From Dioscorea cayenensis subsp. rotundata (lineage: Eukaryota; Streptophyta; Magnoliopsida; Dioscoreales; Dioscoreaceae): 64,000 nucleotides of DNA. Of the stretch, positions 34,718-47,544 are shown one piece after another (positions within the stretch are counted from its first letter, which is position 1; every line of letters starts with the position of its first letter). The notes below the pieces were generated by a model that was not told the origin of the DNA, searched no databases, and was given only the letters and a program-made list of their open reading frames with translations. The stretch covers positions 8,157,501 to 8,221,500 of the forward strand of contig NC_052474.1 in assembly GCF_009730915.1 (NCBI RefSeq), given 5' to 3'. The translations under genes were made by a program, and so were the position numbers.

Positions 34718-35985
34718 ATGTCAACTGACACTCAGAGCACAGATGCTCTTGAAGTGGCATCCAACCATGAAAATCTCATTCTTGAAACTCTAGTTGCTAG
34801 TCATGGCTCCTCAGAAAATTCACCTCATCCCATTACAGGGAATAAACTGAATGGGAACAATTATCTCCAATGGTCTCAATCGGTCATGATGTATATTTGT
34901 GGCAAAGGAAAAGATGAGTACCTGACTGGTGAGATAGCTCCTCCACAACCTGAAGATTCTAGGTTCAGAACCTGGAAAATACAGAATAATATGGTGATGT
35001 CTTGGTTGATTAGTTCTATGACTAATGAAATTGGAGAAAACTTTCTCCTTTATAGCACGGCTCATGAGATATGGGAGGCAGCCAAGGAATTCTATTCCAG
35101 CAAAGAGAACACTTCTGAAATTTTTGAGTTGGAAACAACTCTTCATGATCTTAGGCAAGGAGATTTTTCGGTCACACAGTATTACAACCAGCTCTCACGC
35201 CAATGGCAAAGGTTGGATGTATTTGAAGAACAACATTGGAAGTGTCCTGAAGATGCAAAAATCTTCAGGGAATTTGTTGAGAAGAAGAGAATATTTAAAT
35301 TTCTGATGGGTCTCAATAAGAACCTTGATGAAGTTCGGGGAAGAATTTTAGCTAACAAAACCCTTGTCGGGTTTTACTGAGAAGCTTTTTCGGGAGATGC
35401 GAAGGGAAGAAAGCGAGGAAGAAAGTGATGCTCGGAGAGCTGTCTACTATAACGGTTTCCCCAAACCTCTGCACTAATGGCACAGCCTTCATCACGAGGA
35501 ACTTATTTCACCAATGAAAACCGCCAAAGAAAAAGGAAATTATGGTGTGATCACTGCAAAAAATCTGGTCATTCTCGTGAGACATGTTGGAAAATCCATG
35601 GGAAACCTATAGATTGGAAGCTATCCAGATTTGTTGGAGATAAAGACACTAAAGGGAATCATGCAGCTATTGAAGGAAAGTCCAATGTTGATTCAAACCC
35701 ATTCACCAAGGAGCAGCTTGAAGTGCTGCAGAAATTCTTTACAAATCAGAAAAATGCAGCCACAACTCCTGCTACTGGTTCATTGGCTCATAAAGGTACT
35801 TACTTACATGCTCTAAGTGTTATTTCAAAAAGCTTAAACCCCTGGATTGTGGATTCCGAGGCATCTGATCATATGACAGGAAATGCTACATGTCTCCAGA
35901 ATTACAAGCCATGTCAACAAAATTTTACAGTTAAAATAGCTGATGGATCCTTGTCTAAGGTGGCGGGGAGCGAGGTTCGGTGACT
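34718..35985 (+). pseudogene. Copia element 1 gag and protease region (frameshifted)
   Basis: The start ATG at 34718 opens a clean gag (UBN2-like) frame of 220 codons, with TGNKLNGNNYLQWSQSV (residues about 40-56) and a tail ending before a frameshift near 35375. After a broken hinge (35380-35476), the frame resumes with a zinc knuckle CDHCKKSGHSRETC (about 35554-35595) and the protease WIVDSEASDHMTG (35842-35880). The catalytic triplet reads D-S-E where D-S/T-G is expected, so the protease appears inactive unless this is a sequence error. Confidence 0.88.
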
Positions 35986-38900
35986 ATTTCAAAAGATCTA
36001 ACCCTACACACTTGTTCTTTATGTCCCCAAACCTTAACTCGTAATTTACTTTATGTTAGCAAGCTCACACAAAATCTACAATGTGTTGCTAAATTTTATC
36101 CTGATCTTTGTGAATTTCAGGATTTGAGTTCGGGGAGGACGATTGGCAATGCTAAGGAACATGCAGGGTCTGTTTCTCATGGAAGTTGATTCCCCACTTG
36201 TTAAAGACAAATTCCATACTTGCTTGCATTACCTCAGCCCATTGTTCAAAAGATAAACTTATTTCTCCTAAAAATGATCCAATTATGTTATGGCACTATC
36301 GCCTAGGCCATCCTAATTTTTGTACCTACGTAGGATGTTTCCATCATTGTTAAAGAATAAAAGCCCAGCATCCTTTCAATGTGAAGTGTGTCAATTCTCA
36401 AAGCATACTCGTAATTCTTTTTCTAGTCTCACATATAAATCCTCTTGTCCTTTTTTCCATGATTCATAGTGATATCCGGGGGCCATCAAAAGATAAAAAT
36501 GTTCATTTGGGACTCGATGGTTTGTATCTTTTTGTAGATGATCATACTAGAATCACTTGGTTATTCCTTATGAAAGAAAAGTCAGAAGTTGGAAATATCT
36601 TCAAACAATTCCACATCATGATACAAACCCAATTTCATACAAAAAAATTCAAGTCCTTAAAAAGATAATGCCAAAAGAGTACTTTGCATCTTCCCTAGGA
36701 AATTATTTAAATGAGCAAGGAATAGTTCATGTAAGTTCATGTGTTGATACACCCCAACAAAATGGGATAGCTGAAAGGAAAAATAGACATCTTCTTGAAG
36801 CTGCTCGTTCTTTGATGTTCACCACTCATGTTCCTAAATTTCTTTGGGGGGAAGCAATTCTAACCGCTGCCTACTTAATCAATAGAATGCCATCTAGAGT
36901 TCTGAATTTCCAAACACCCTATGAACTTCTACTTAAATCATATCCTCATACTCACTTTATCACTACTTTACCTGCCAAAGTTTTTGGGTGTACTGCCTTT
37001 GTCCACATTTCCTCACAAAGCAAAAGTAAATTTGATCCAAAAGCTCTCAAATGTATCTTTATTGGTTATTCCTCACATCAAAAAGGGTACAAGTGTTATT
37101 CACCTATTAATCGAAAATTCTATAACACCATGGATGTTACATTCTTTGAAGAACAACCCTACTACCACAACATTAATAGTCAAGGGAAGACACAAAGAAA
37201 CGAATATCAGCTTTGGGGCATTGACACACTAGAATCAACCTATGCTCTTACTATTGAACTTGCTGAACAGCTATCAGAAACCACCATAAAACCAGCTGAA
37301 AAGACCACTGAAACAACTGAAAAACTCATAGAACAGCCCACTGGAGACACACCATATTGCTACTTTCCAATACCACAAAAATCCAGCCCTATCCAATCTG
37401 CAGAACCTTCAAACTTCCAAGTCTACACAAGGAGGAATAAACAACCAATGAGAGAAGACTTGCAACAACCTGAACAAGGCCTTGAGTCCAATCCTGACTC
37501 AAATTCCTCACATTCACCAGGTAATGATGCTTGTGATATGCTTGATGATAGACCTATTGCCTTAAGAAAAGGGAGAAGGACATGTACAAATCATCCTATG
37601 CATAATTTTCTTTCTTACAAAGGGTTATCTCCTAATCATCATGCTTTTGTGAGTAACTTGGATAATATCCAGATACCAAGCTCCATAAGTGAAGCCCTTA
37701 AAAAGTTCCAAAAATGGCGGACAACGAGTGCAAGAAGAAATCCAAGCCTTAGAAAAAGAATCGAACATGGATAATGGCGGATCTACGGCGAGGAAAAAAA
37801 TCCGAGTTAGGGTGTAAATGGGTCTTCATCTGTCAAGCATAATGCGGATGGGAGTGTTAATAGATTCAAAGCAAGATTGGTGGCAAAAGGGATTCGATCG
37901 ATCATATGGAATTGATTATTTTTGAAACATTTGCTCCGGTGGCCAAGATTGAATACTATCCGTGTCTTGTTTTCACTCGTATCCAATCTAGGCGGCCACT
38001 TTATTAATTGGATGTGAAAAATGCCTTCCTCAGCGGGGACTTAGAGAGAAGTCTACATGGAGATACCACTGGTTTGGAAACCCTCATCAACAAAAATCAA
38101 GTGTGTAGCTCAAGAAATCCTTATATGGGCTGAAACAATCTCCGAAGGCATGGTTTGACAAATTTACTAAGGTTGTCAAGGCATTTGGGTATACACAATG
38201 TCAGACAGATCATACAATGTTTGCCAATTTTTCGCCTGCAGGTAAGCGGGCAATACTAATAGTCTATGTTGATGACATTATCTTAACAGGGGATGACTAT
38301 GATGAAATTCAGAAGCTTAAAGATTTCTTGGCGAAAGAATTTGAAATCAAAGATCTAGGAAAACTCAAGTACTTCCTTGGAATGGAAGTTGCTAGATCAA
38401 GGAAAGGTATCTCAATCTCTCAAAGAAAATATGTATTAGACCTCCTCAAGGATACAGGAATGTTAGGCTGCAAACCTGCCGATACTCCCATGGATCCTAA
38501 TTCTAAGTTGGGAAACAGAGAAGATTGTGCTCCCGTTGATAAAGCAAGATATCAACGATTAGTAGGAAAACTTATTTATTTATCCCACACAAGACCAGAT
38601 ATATGTTTGGTTGTTAGTCTGGTTAGCCAATTCATGAATAATCCTACAGAAGAACACGTGGAGGCAGTCTACAGAATTCTAAGGTACCTCAAAATGTCAC
38701 CTGGTTAAGGATTGTTGTTCAAAAAAACAGCAAATAAAGCAGTCTCTGTTTTTACTGATGCAGATTGGGCTGGGTCTATAACTGATAGAAGATCTACATC
38801 AGGATACTGCACCTTTGTTTGGGGAAATTTGGTCACTTGGAGAAGTAAGAAACAGTCAGTGGTGGCTCGGAGTAGTGCAGAAGCTGAATTCAGAGCCTTG

Positions 38901-39221
38901 GCATTAGGGATCTGTGAAGGGATGTGGCTAAAAAGAATAATATCTGAGCTGGGATTTCAAGATTTACAATCAATAAACACCTTGTGTGACAATCAGTCAG
39001 CTATTAGCATTGCCAAAAACCCAGTGCAACATGACAGAACAAAACATGTTGAAATTGATCGACACTTTATTAAGGAAAAGATTGAATCTGGGTTAATATC
39101 ACTAAATTTTGTTCGCACAAGTCATCAGATTGCAGATATCTTAACTAAGGCAGTTCCACGGAAATTGTTTGATAAATTAAAATCCAAGCTTGGTATGTTT
39201 GATATCTACAACCTAGCTTGA
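35986..39221 (+). pseudogene. Copia element 1 integrase, reverse transcriptase and RNase H (frameshifted)
   Basis: Integrase pieces are a pre-integrase zinc region near 36300-36400, then IHSDIRGP and FVDDHTRITW (two catalytic Asp) and PQQNGIAERKNRHLLEAARS (Glu; 36745-36810). The reverse transcriptase N-terminal part (37780-38215) is split over several frames; the catalytic IVYVDDIILTGDD is intact at 38258-38300. RNase H includes VFTDADWAGSITDRRSTSGY and SAEAEFRAL (38745-38910), and the C-terminus is TKAVPRKLFDKL...IYNLA with stop at 39219-39221. At least five frameshifts or stops occur. Several are single-base changes inside homopolymers, so sequencing error cannot be excluded. Confidence 0.9.
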
Positions 39222-39228
39222 GGGGGAG

Positions 39229-39527
39229 TGTGGAAAATTATTCAAGATCAAATTTATGTCAGAGAATCACTGGTTTTCGGGGAGCGCTACTACTTTTTTC
39301 GTAGAATTATGTTGGGTCGATTTCATGAATCAAACAACCATGAGTTGTGCACTGATTTTTACGGGTTAGATTGACTGACTATATATATTATATAGATGTG
39401 ACATCTTTTTAATAAATCTGTAAAGTTATTTCTTCACTTGTGTGTGTCTATAAAAGAATGTATATTTCCTTCTTCTATGTATACAATTGAAAAATAAAAT
39501 TATCCTTTCTTCTCCTAAAGAATTTCA
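39229..39527 (+). repeat. 3' LTR of copia element 1
   Basis: It starts TGTGGAAAA after the polypurine tract and ends AATTTCA. 299 bp. Confidence 0.93.
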
Positions 39528-39774
39528 GCAGTCTTTAAGAAAACGGAAAAAGAACAAAAAAAAAACCAAAAAAAAATAAATAAATCAAATTTTTTTATCT
39601 CCTTCTATTCCAGTCTTATATATATTTCTATATATATTTGTTTTCTTTTATTATCTCTTTTCCTTGTTTAAAATATTTATGTCTTCATTAAGGAGATAAA
39701 TATATATTAAGTTCTTGTACTTTAGTATATCTTACTAAACACTATACTATCATCATATTTGATATTTAAAAACA
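39528..39774. other. AT-rich spacer between the two copia elements
   Basis: No LTR, gene or TIR is recognisable; contains A-rich and TA-rich low-complexity sequence. Confidence 0.5.
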
Positions 39775-42700
39775 TAGTGTTTCCGCCACTGTCTCTTCAA
39801 TTTCTCCTATCCTCTCCACTTCACAAAAATCACAGCATTCACTCATTGCCATCAATGTCAGTGCTTAGGCTCCTCTCAAACTTACTTCTACAAATTATAC
39901 TGCATAGCGTGCTCAATTTATCTTTTTGTTGATTAAGTATGATCTGTTGGGATTTATTGATGGAACGCATCCCTATCTATGATGCTTCACACCACATCAC
40001 CAATGATCTAAGCACTCTCTATTTGCATTATCCCTATTCTGGTTCTGGCAGCATTGTTCTTATTGATGGTACATATTTTTCCATCATTCACTCTGGCACT
40101 ATATATTTACCCATCTCTTCTGCAACAACACTTATTTTAGATAAGGTTTTGCATGTTCTAGCTATGTCTATGAATCTACTCTCAGTGTCTGCCTTGTGTG
40201 CTACTAATGATGTGGCTATTGCATTTTTTTATGATTGCTTTCAAGTGCAGGACCGCCATATAGGGACAATTATGGTCACGGGTCAACGCCATGATGGTGT
40301 TTATCTATGGTCCAAATCATCTTCTCACTCATCCACCAATCAGTTTTCAGCTCTGTCATCTGTCATATCATCCACTTCCCTTTTGCAATGGCGCAACCGT
40401 TTGGGGCATCCTTCCATTAAAGTTCTTAAAAAAAACATTATCTTTGTTTAATGTTTCTTTTTCTCAGTCTGTTTTTCAAAACTTCTCTTGTTCTTCTTGC
40501 AATATTAATAAAAGTTACAAGCTTCCATTTGCTTCACCTTCTATTTCTTCTCTGCTCCTTTTGATGTTATTTATTCTGATGTTTGGACTTCACCTATTCT
40601 TTGTGTTAATGGCTTTAAATATTATGTCATTTTTGTGGATCACTTTACCAAATATATTTGGTTTTATCCTCTCCAAAACAAATCTGATGTTTCCTCTGTT
40701 TTTATTACCTTTAATGCTCTTGTTGAAAATGATTTCTCTTCCACCATCAAAACCTTGTTTACAAACAATGAAGGAGAATGTCACTCTTTGCTCACTCCTT
40801 TCCACTAGTGGCATCACTCATCTCACCACTCCACCCCATACACCTTAACACAATGTGGCTACTCTGAACGTTGCTACCGACACATTGTTGAAATTGGCCT
40901 TGCACTATTACATTGTGTCTCTCTCCCAACAATATTTTGGTCCTATGCCTTTGCCACAGCTATATATCTCATTAATCAAATGCCCAACGAGAACCTCTCA
41001 TTTTTGTCCTCTTCAACAAGAAAGGTGTTGTCCACCAAATTTTGAGTTTTTGGTTGTCTTTGTTTTCCATGGTTACGTACTTATAGTTCTCACAAACTAT
41101 CTCCTCGGTCTCATCCGTGTCTCTTTCTTGGCTATTCTCTCACTCAGAGTGCTTTTCTATGCTTTGATCTTTCTGATTATCATGTTTTTGTTTCTAGACA
41201 TGTTTAGTTTATTGAACATGAGTTCCCAAATCCATCTTACCAATCCTCGTCCTGCTCCACCCCGGACTCCCTACTCAATGCTACCTCATGGCTTCCCGTA
41301 CCACAATTGTCTTCGTCTGACTCTTTGGCACCAAGTGATCCGACACTTCCTTCTCTAGTCACATCACAAGTGGCACTTGTACTAGGTGCTGAGTGTGCCT
41401 TATCTGATGTTTCACCATGCAACATCACTGCTCCTCTGGCTTCTCCTACTCTTGACACTTCTAACTTGGAACCCGAAGTGTCTTCTTACAGGAATTCTCA
41501 TCCTATGATCACCAGACTCAAGAATTCCATCGTGAAGCCTAATCCCAAATATAGTCTTTCTACTGTAGTTTATGGTGACACTGAGCCTTTCACTGTCTCA
41601 CAAGCAATGAAGAATCTACTGTGGGCACAGGCCATACATGATAAGTATCACGCTCTTCTTTGAAATCACACTTGGGGCCTTGTTTCTCTAGATCTAAATC
41701 AAAATCTTATTGCCAACAAGTGGGTTTTCCACATTAAACGTCATCCTGATGGCTCCATTGATAAATACAAGGCTTGACTAGTTGCAAAAGGATTTCATCA
41801 GCATCCTGGCATCAATTTTCATGAGACCTTCGGTCCGGTTGTCAATCCTGTTACCATTCGTACAGTTCTCTCTATCTCTCTACATTATCAGTTGCTTCTT
41901 AAACAACTGGATGTCCATAATGCCTTTCTTAATGGGCATCTTACTGAAGAGGTGTTTATGGAACTACCATAGGGTATGATTGATCCCCAATTCCTTCATC
42001 ATGTCTGTAGCTTACGCAAAGCTCTCTATGGCCTTAAACAAGCTCCGCGTGCTTGGTATATTAAACTGACGGGCTTTTTTCAAACTCTTGGTTTTGTTGC
42101 CTCTTGGGCTGATACCTCATTGTTCATTCTCATCCAGAATCAGAACATAACCTATTTTATGGTCTATGTGGATGATCTTATTATTAAAGGCAGTGATTTA
42201 TCCTTGGTCGACTACATCATTCATCAATTGAATGCCAAGTTTTGTATAAAAAAAATCTTGGCACTCTTAGCTACCTCTGTGGTATTGAAGTTCTCCCATC
42301 TACTGGTTTACTTCTTACTCAACACAAGTGCGTTACTGACCTCCTTCTACGACATAACATGCTTGATTCTAAACCAGTTTCTACACCTATTATTGTTGAT
42401 GCCTCATTATCCATATCTGATGGATCTTCAGCTACTGATCCCACTCGTTTTTGACAGGTCATTAGTGGTCTTCAATATCTTCGTATGTCTCGTCCAAATA
42501 TTTCCTACATTGTGAATAAACTCTCTCAGTTCATGCATGTCGCATCTGAAACTTATTGGGGTGATGTTAAGCGTCTTCTTTGATATCTTAATGGCACTCG
42601 AAATCTTGGGATTCGCTTGTTATCTAACACACTTCTTACATTTCATGGTTACTCGGATATTGATTGGGCTGGTGATCCAAACGACCGTACCTCTACTGGA

Positions 42701-43231
42701 GCTTATGTTATGTTTCTTGGTACCAATCCCATTTCCTAATGTTCCACCAAACAACGCACAATTGCCCACTCTTCCACTGAAGCTGAGTATCGTGCTATTG
42801 TTGTTGCTGCTGAGTTACAATGAATTCGATCCTTATTAAGCTTCAGATCCCTATGTTACATGTGCCTACTATCTACTCAGATAATCTTGGGGCTACTTAT
42901 TTGTGTGCTAATCCAATCTTCCACACTCGGATGTAACATTTGGTTGTTGATTACCACTTTGTTCGTGATCTTGTTCAGTCTTCAACACTTCGCATTGTTC
43001 ATGTCTCTTCTGCTGATCAACTCGCAGATGCTCTCACCAAGCCTCTTCCATGGTCTAAACTAACAATATGTTGTCACAAGATTGGTGTTACAATAAGTAC
43101 ACCATCTTGAGGGGATGTATTAGGGTTATGTCATGTACATGTCTTAGTGATATTACTCCTAGACCCACACATTATAATATATAACCATTGATCATCAATA
43201 TACAATTAGCTCCTTCCTCTGCAATGAGGGT
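39775..43231 (+). mobile_element. Second Ty1-copia relic, 5'-truncated and internally deleted
   Basis: A different family from element 1. A short gag start (NYTA-stop-RAQF...YDLLGFIDGTHP, 39890-39975) runs straight into the post-active-site part of the protease (DASHHITNDLSTLYLHYP, 39975-40030). Integrase (GHPSIKVL; DVIYSDVWTSP; VDHFTKYIW; 40395-40660) and reverse transcriptase with FMVYVDDLIIKGSDL (42155-42200) follow. RNase H is near 42645-42800 (DIDWAGDPNDRTSTGAY). A polypurine-like TTGAGGGGA at 43109-43117 precedes a short 3' LTR start TGTATTAGGG (43118-43231). Many stops and frameshifts. No 5' LTR is found between 39528 and 39775, so the left end is lost. Confidence 0.85.
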
Positions 43232-43537
43232 ATATTTGTTTGACAGAACAATTCCTAGATTATATGCATATATCAAGGGCTTTAATTATGGATTTTGTGG
43301 GAATAAAAGATTTTGCCCAAATTCAATTGATGGGTAATTGATCCATGATATCATATATGAATCTAGTACAATTGATCATGGAAACACCATGCACTTAACA
43401 CTTAAGCCCAAACAAAAGCTGATAATTTAAATAAATCTTTACAATTGAACTAGAAAACACAATAAGTTTAGTGAATGTAGATTTTAAGCAAAAGTAAGAG
43501 GGAGGTTCATTGGTGAAGTGACTAACCTTTCACATCA
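43232..43537. other. Spacer, probably 3' UTR of the minus-strand gene
   Basis: No reading frame. It lies directly after the stop of the unrecognised minus-strand gene and before the copia LTR remnant, so it may be its 3' UTR. Confidence 0.5.
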
Positions 43538-46500
43538 TCAAGCTTTGGCTGCTTCTGGATGCAGAGAAGAGCACTCTTGAAGCTTTGCAGTGTTAACAAT
43601 CCAGGGATTAAATCCATGTTTGACACTGCTTGATAGCTAGAAATTCATCAATATCAAAATTCAGATCAAAGGGGACAACAAAGAAAAAGAATTGCCATTC
43701 AAGATAAACCTTACAAGTGTTTGACTACTCGCAGAAACATCAGGATGCTTCTGATGGTTCCATCAACATTAGACAATGGGTTCAGAGCTGCATTGAAACT
43801 TTTGACATCTTAAATACTCTGCACCTGTCAAGGGCCAACTGAGAAATTTCAATGCAGAGAGAACTTTCAGACAGAATAATCTACAATTGATCATTTTTAC
43901 TTAGCCAAAATAAGGCACAAATTTCAAATCCTCAAGTCAGCACTGGAAGAAATGGACCATTGTTTGGGGGTAGTTCAAACCTTTGCAACAATTAAGTCTG
44001 ACTAAATCAAACCCAACTCCTAAGAACCTGACGAGAAGGACGGCCAAATTTTTGAAATAAGAGTTTTCTCTGGTTATGTTGTTGCAAGTTGAACACACTA
44101 CTTTTCAAAGCCTCAAAGGAAAAGCAGCTTCAGTGTTTTTAATGTCACAAAGGAAACATCACAAGAAGTATGCTTTCATCCTTGAATTGAATTCTTTAAC
44201 ATACAAGGAAAAGATGAGTCCTCCGGCAAATATAATGCATGATTCAAGAACCTGCATACCGGATCGAAAATGAGTCTCAAAAAGTTCATGAGTTGATACT
44301 TAATGAAAGCAGACACAGGAACACCCACACTTTCAGATCTTCTTCTGTGAGAGGTTAAAAAAAAAAAAAGCTTCCAATGTGAGAACCGAGATCTCACTCT
44401 CTTTTTCAAGAGTAGGTCTGCATACTGAAAAATAAAGAATCTGTTCATTTTAAGCAACAGAAAGCATGATGACATATTAATTAAAATAATGGCAAAGGAA
44501 AATTAGACATATCATTTAATATTTATCCCATATGAAATTTTATTTTAAACGTCTAATTTGATTTAACAGCAAACATTAGTATAACCATTAATAGTAATAA
44601 GAAGAGCCCCTGCACCTAATCCAGTAATATAGAAGAGAAGTTTAACTTGGTCGAAGAAGTGATTATCATATCTAGGCAGAAATGGATTCACTCAAGACTC
44701 CTAAATTGATTCAGATGATTAAGTTTGCTTTGAAACATCATAGATAATAATTATTATTATCCTTTTGCTGCTTACCACTTCTATGTGTATCTGTGGACCA
44801 ATGACCTATGTGTTCAATAATATACAAGACCTACGTGTTCACCTAAATGTACAGAAACTTCCAATTGCACATAATGAGAAGGGAAACCTCAGCATGAATA
44901 AAGGAAAGGCGCATGCCAAGTGACAATTAACACCAATGGCAACAACCTGTGAGCTTAGATTTTGCATCGCATCAAGCAAGCTTTACAGCAACCTTTGCTT
45001 CCCTTGGAAACATTGGCATGCTGCCATAAGCACAAGGAAAGTGATGCCCTATTTTATGTCATTCTAAATAAGCTATGGAATAATAAACAAATGCAAAAAG
45101 AAAAATCATGTAAAACAACATAGTGCTGCAATAATAATATATTGCACTTCCATGATATCCTATGCCAAATGATGCTTTCTAGCTTTACTGGTTTATTATA
45201 TCTGTAGTATAACTAAACCCATTATTATCTCTGTTGTACAACTAAACCCAAATGATGGGAAGATACTTATAAAATGATTGGCTAATTAAATCAGATGGCA
45301 TGCTAAGGCATACATATGTGAAGAGGTCAAACTCATCTAGCAAAAAAATTGATGGTCTTGTGAGCTAATCCTAATTCTCTATTAATAAACGTAAAAGATG
45401 CAAAATATATTAAAATGTGTTCGAGGTGATAAAGTAGTCATGAAATTGTAAGAGGAATAAATGTCAAATGGCATACACCTCTCACAGAATGTCTATCACG
45501 AACTGTGAAATGCCATCAGATGAGGTCTGGAAAAAGACAATAGCACTGGAAGGTTAAGATGGAATCTTAATACAAAGTGAAAGCTACACCTAAGCCAACA
45601 AAATAAAAAAAAAATAAAAAATAAAAAGGAAGAAACATATACCATTTTTGAGAATAAGAACCGATGCTCCAAACATAATTGCCTTGCAATTTCCTTGATG
45701 ATAAACAGAACATCTACAAAACAATCAAAATGGTATATCCAAAAGTAAAATCATGAACCACCCTTGTAACTAGAGAGTTGGTATTTTATTTCCCTCAGAG
45801 GTTGAGGGTTTGAATTTATGGCTTGCCCACATTTCTCAAAAAGTAAAAATCATGAAGCGAAAAGCTATCACTTGCTTCCAAAACATAAACAGTGACAATA
45901 ATTTCAAAGAGAGGGCAGAAAGAAGCTGGAAGTAAGAAAACTGGCTTTAACTTTTTACCACTTGAAACTTCAAAATTTCTTGTTACACTGTCGTCTTTCA
46001 AAACTTACCATAAACAATTTCTTTTGTTTTAACTTCTTCTAACAGTTGAATTACTTCTCAGCTACTTAAAAAATTATGAGTATTTTGAGAAGTGAATTGC
46101 AATAACTATTCTGAGAGTTAAAGCCATTGTTGGTTTCTCAATTATAAAAAAGAAGCCAATTGAAGCTTCACCAGCACAAGCCTTTCAAAAGTAAACTTCA
46201 ATGTTGAATGTACCAAGAAGCATGAGTTTTAGCCAATGTTTTTCAATAAGGCATATGCGTAACCACTTAACTGGTAACTCCCAGAACAAGTGAAAGCCAT
46301 GAATCTCAGCATGCTAACAAATAGTTCAAATACACACAACTTTGTGAAAGTAACCAAATATGAGGAGCAAAAATAGCCCTTTAGGAAGTGCAAAGGCTTA
46401 TGAAGCACAAACTACATGACCTCAAGTCTCTATGAGACTTTTAAGTGAATGTCTAATGATACATATTGGATAATGTAACCATGGCTATTTCAAGAATGTT

Positions 46501-47392
46501 GCCCGAAATGATGTTCGTGTAAAACACCAATGGAAGAGACAAGGGCTCAAGCAATCTCCTAAACATACCCCTAGGGCGACAAGCTATACACTAAAAAACT
46601 GAATGTTATCAAGTATCTGCATTTTTTTTAAAGTTAATATATCTATATCTGCCCAAATAAATTGAATGATTTACAGGCATACGATGTGCTCAATCTTAAT
46701 TTAACAAGCCACAAATAATCATCATAGCCAAGCCAATAATGGCAATTCCACATATGGTGCTAGTCAAATAACTGAAAGAGCAAGATGAATGGATTTTTTT
46801 CTTCCATCTAATTCTTGAAAAATCACTGACACATAGGTCAAGAAAAATAAGGGCATTGTCATCACTGTGCAGCAGGCCATTGAATCTGATCTGAAACACA
46901 TGTTGCCCATATCAAATTTCAACTACTCAACTCATGGAACAAAAGCACCTAACAAAGGAAAAAACTTTATAAAAGAACCAAACAAGAAAAATGGAAATGG
47001 AGAAGCCAATACCACAAAAATCATATCTGGATATTCAGCACTCAAATCTCCAAGAACAAGCTCCACAACCTTCAAAACGGGAATAGAATAGTAAGAAAAG
47101 GAAAGGGAAAAACCAGAAAACCTAACTAACACCGTCCTACATGTTTGATCCCTATAATTCTAATTTTGGTGATGATTTCCTAGTTAGGTGAATTTATAAG
47201 CCTTTGAAACTAAAATTTCCTAGTTTGATCCCTAGAATTCCAATTTTGGTGATGATTTCTGAGAATTTATGGAGGATCGACAAGCAGGGCAAACCTCGAG
47301 TTGCTATCTGGAGACGATTTGAAGGATCCATAAGCGAAGTTCAGATCGCGTAGCCTTCTTCGGAGCAGAGCTAGGGCTTTCTCAGCCGTCAT
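43538..47392 (-). CDS. Unrecognised multi-exon gene, helical protein (tentative model)
   Basis: I could not name this gene. Minus-strand exons with good borders and compatible phases are 47392-47295 (start MTAEKALALLRRRLRDLNFA), 47121-47013 (VVELVLGDLSAEYPDMIFV), 46890 to about 46830 (IRFNGLLHSDDNALIFLDL), 45925-45872, 45713-45643 (VLFIIKEIARQLCLEHRF), 45526-45486, 44980-44947, 44344-44205 (SAFIKYQLMNFLRLIFDP), 43808-43715 (NPLSNVDGTIRSILMFLRVV) and 43625-43538 (ending SSLHPEAAKA and TGA). Phases agree for five consecutive exons (45925 to 44947) and for the last three. One exon is probably missing between 44947 and 44344, and the joint after 46830 is unsure. The product is Leu/Ile-rich and mainly helical, with no signal peptide or catalytic motif seen. 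A HEAT/ARM-like fold is a guess. Confidence 0.55.
45750..45850 (+). repeat. Possible tRNA-derived SINE fragment in an intron
   Basis: 'aactagagagttggtatttt' followed by 'gaggttgagggtttgaat' looks like decayed box A and box B promoter parts at the usual spacing. It lies in an intron of the minus-strand gene, opposite orientation. Weak. Confidence 0.25.
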
Positions 47393-47544
47393 TGATGATC
47401 TTTCGAGACTATCAAATGCGCGGGAAACCACTTTCTGGCTCTCCCAAATTAATTTATATTTTTTCAATAAAAAAATCCCATTTTTTTTAATTACTACACA
47501 ACCCCTACCTTTTTTTTATTCCTTTGAAATAAAACTTTCATTTA

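Larger units (their letters stand above)
34379..39527 (+). mobile_element. Ty1-copia retrotransposon with both LTRs
   Basis: 5' LTR (34379-34673, first about 4 bases in the gap), primer-binding site, gag-pol remnants, polypurine tract AGGGGGAG (39221-39228) and 3' LTR (39229-39527, TG...CA) are all present in order. Integrase precedes reverse transcriptase, which defines copia. LTRs differ by several substitutions and indels, so the insertion is not brand new unless the differences are sequencing errors. Coding frames are broken. Confidence 0.93.

Noticed and set aside
43538-43625. Reading the last exon of the unknown gene in the frame NMDLIPGLLTLQSFKSALL
   Set aside because: It looks coding but does not fit the phase of the preceding donor at 43715; the in-phase frame ends in a normal stop. 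Kept only as an alternative.
43538-47392. Identity as the meiotic MEI4/PRD2 homologue, because of the short helical N-terminus
   Set aside because: The conserved C-terminal phrases I would expect are absent; the resemblance was only in Leu/Arg-rich composition.
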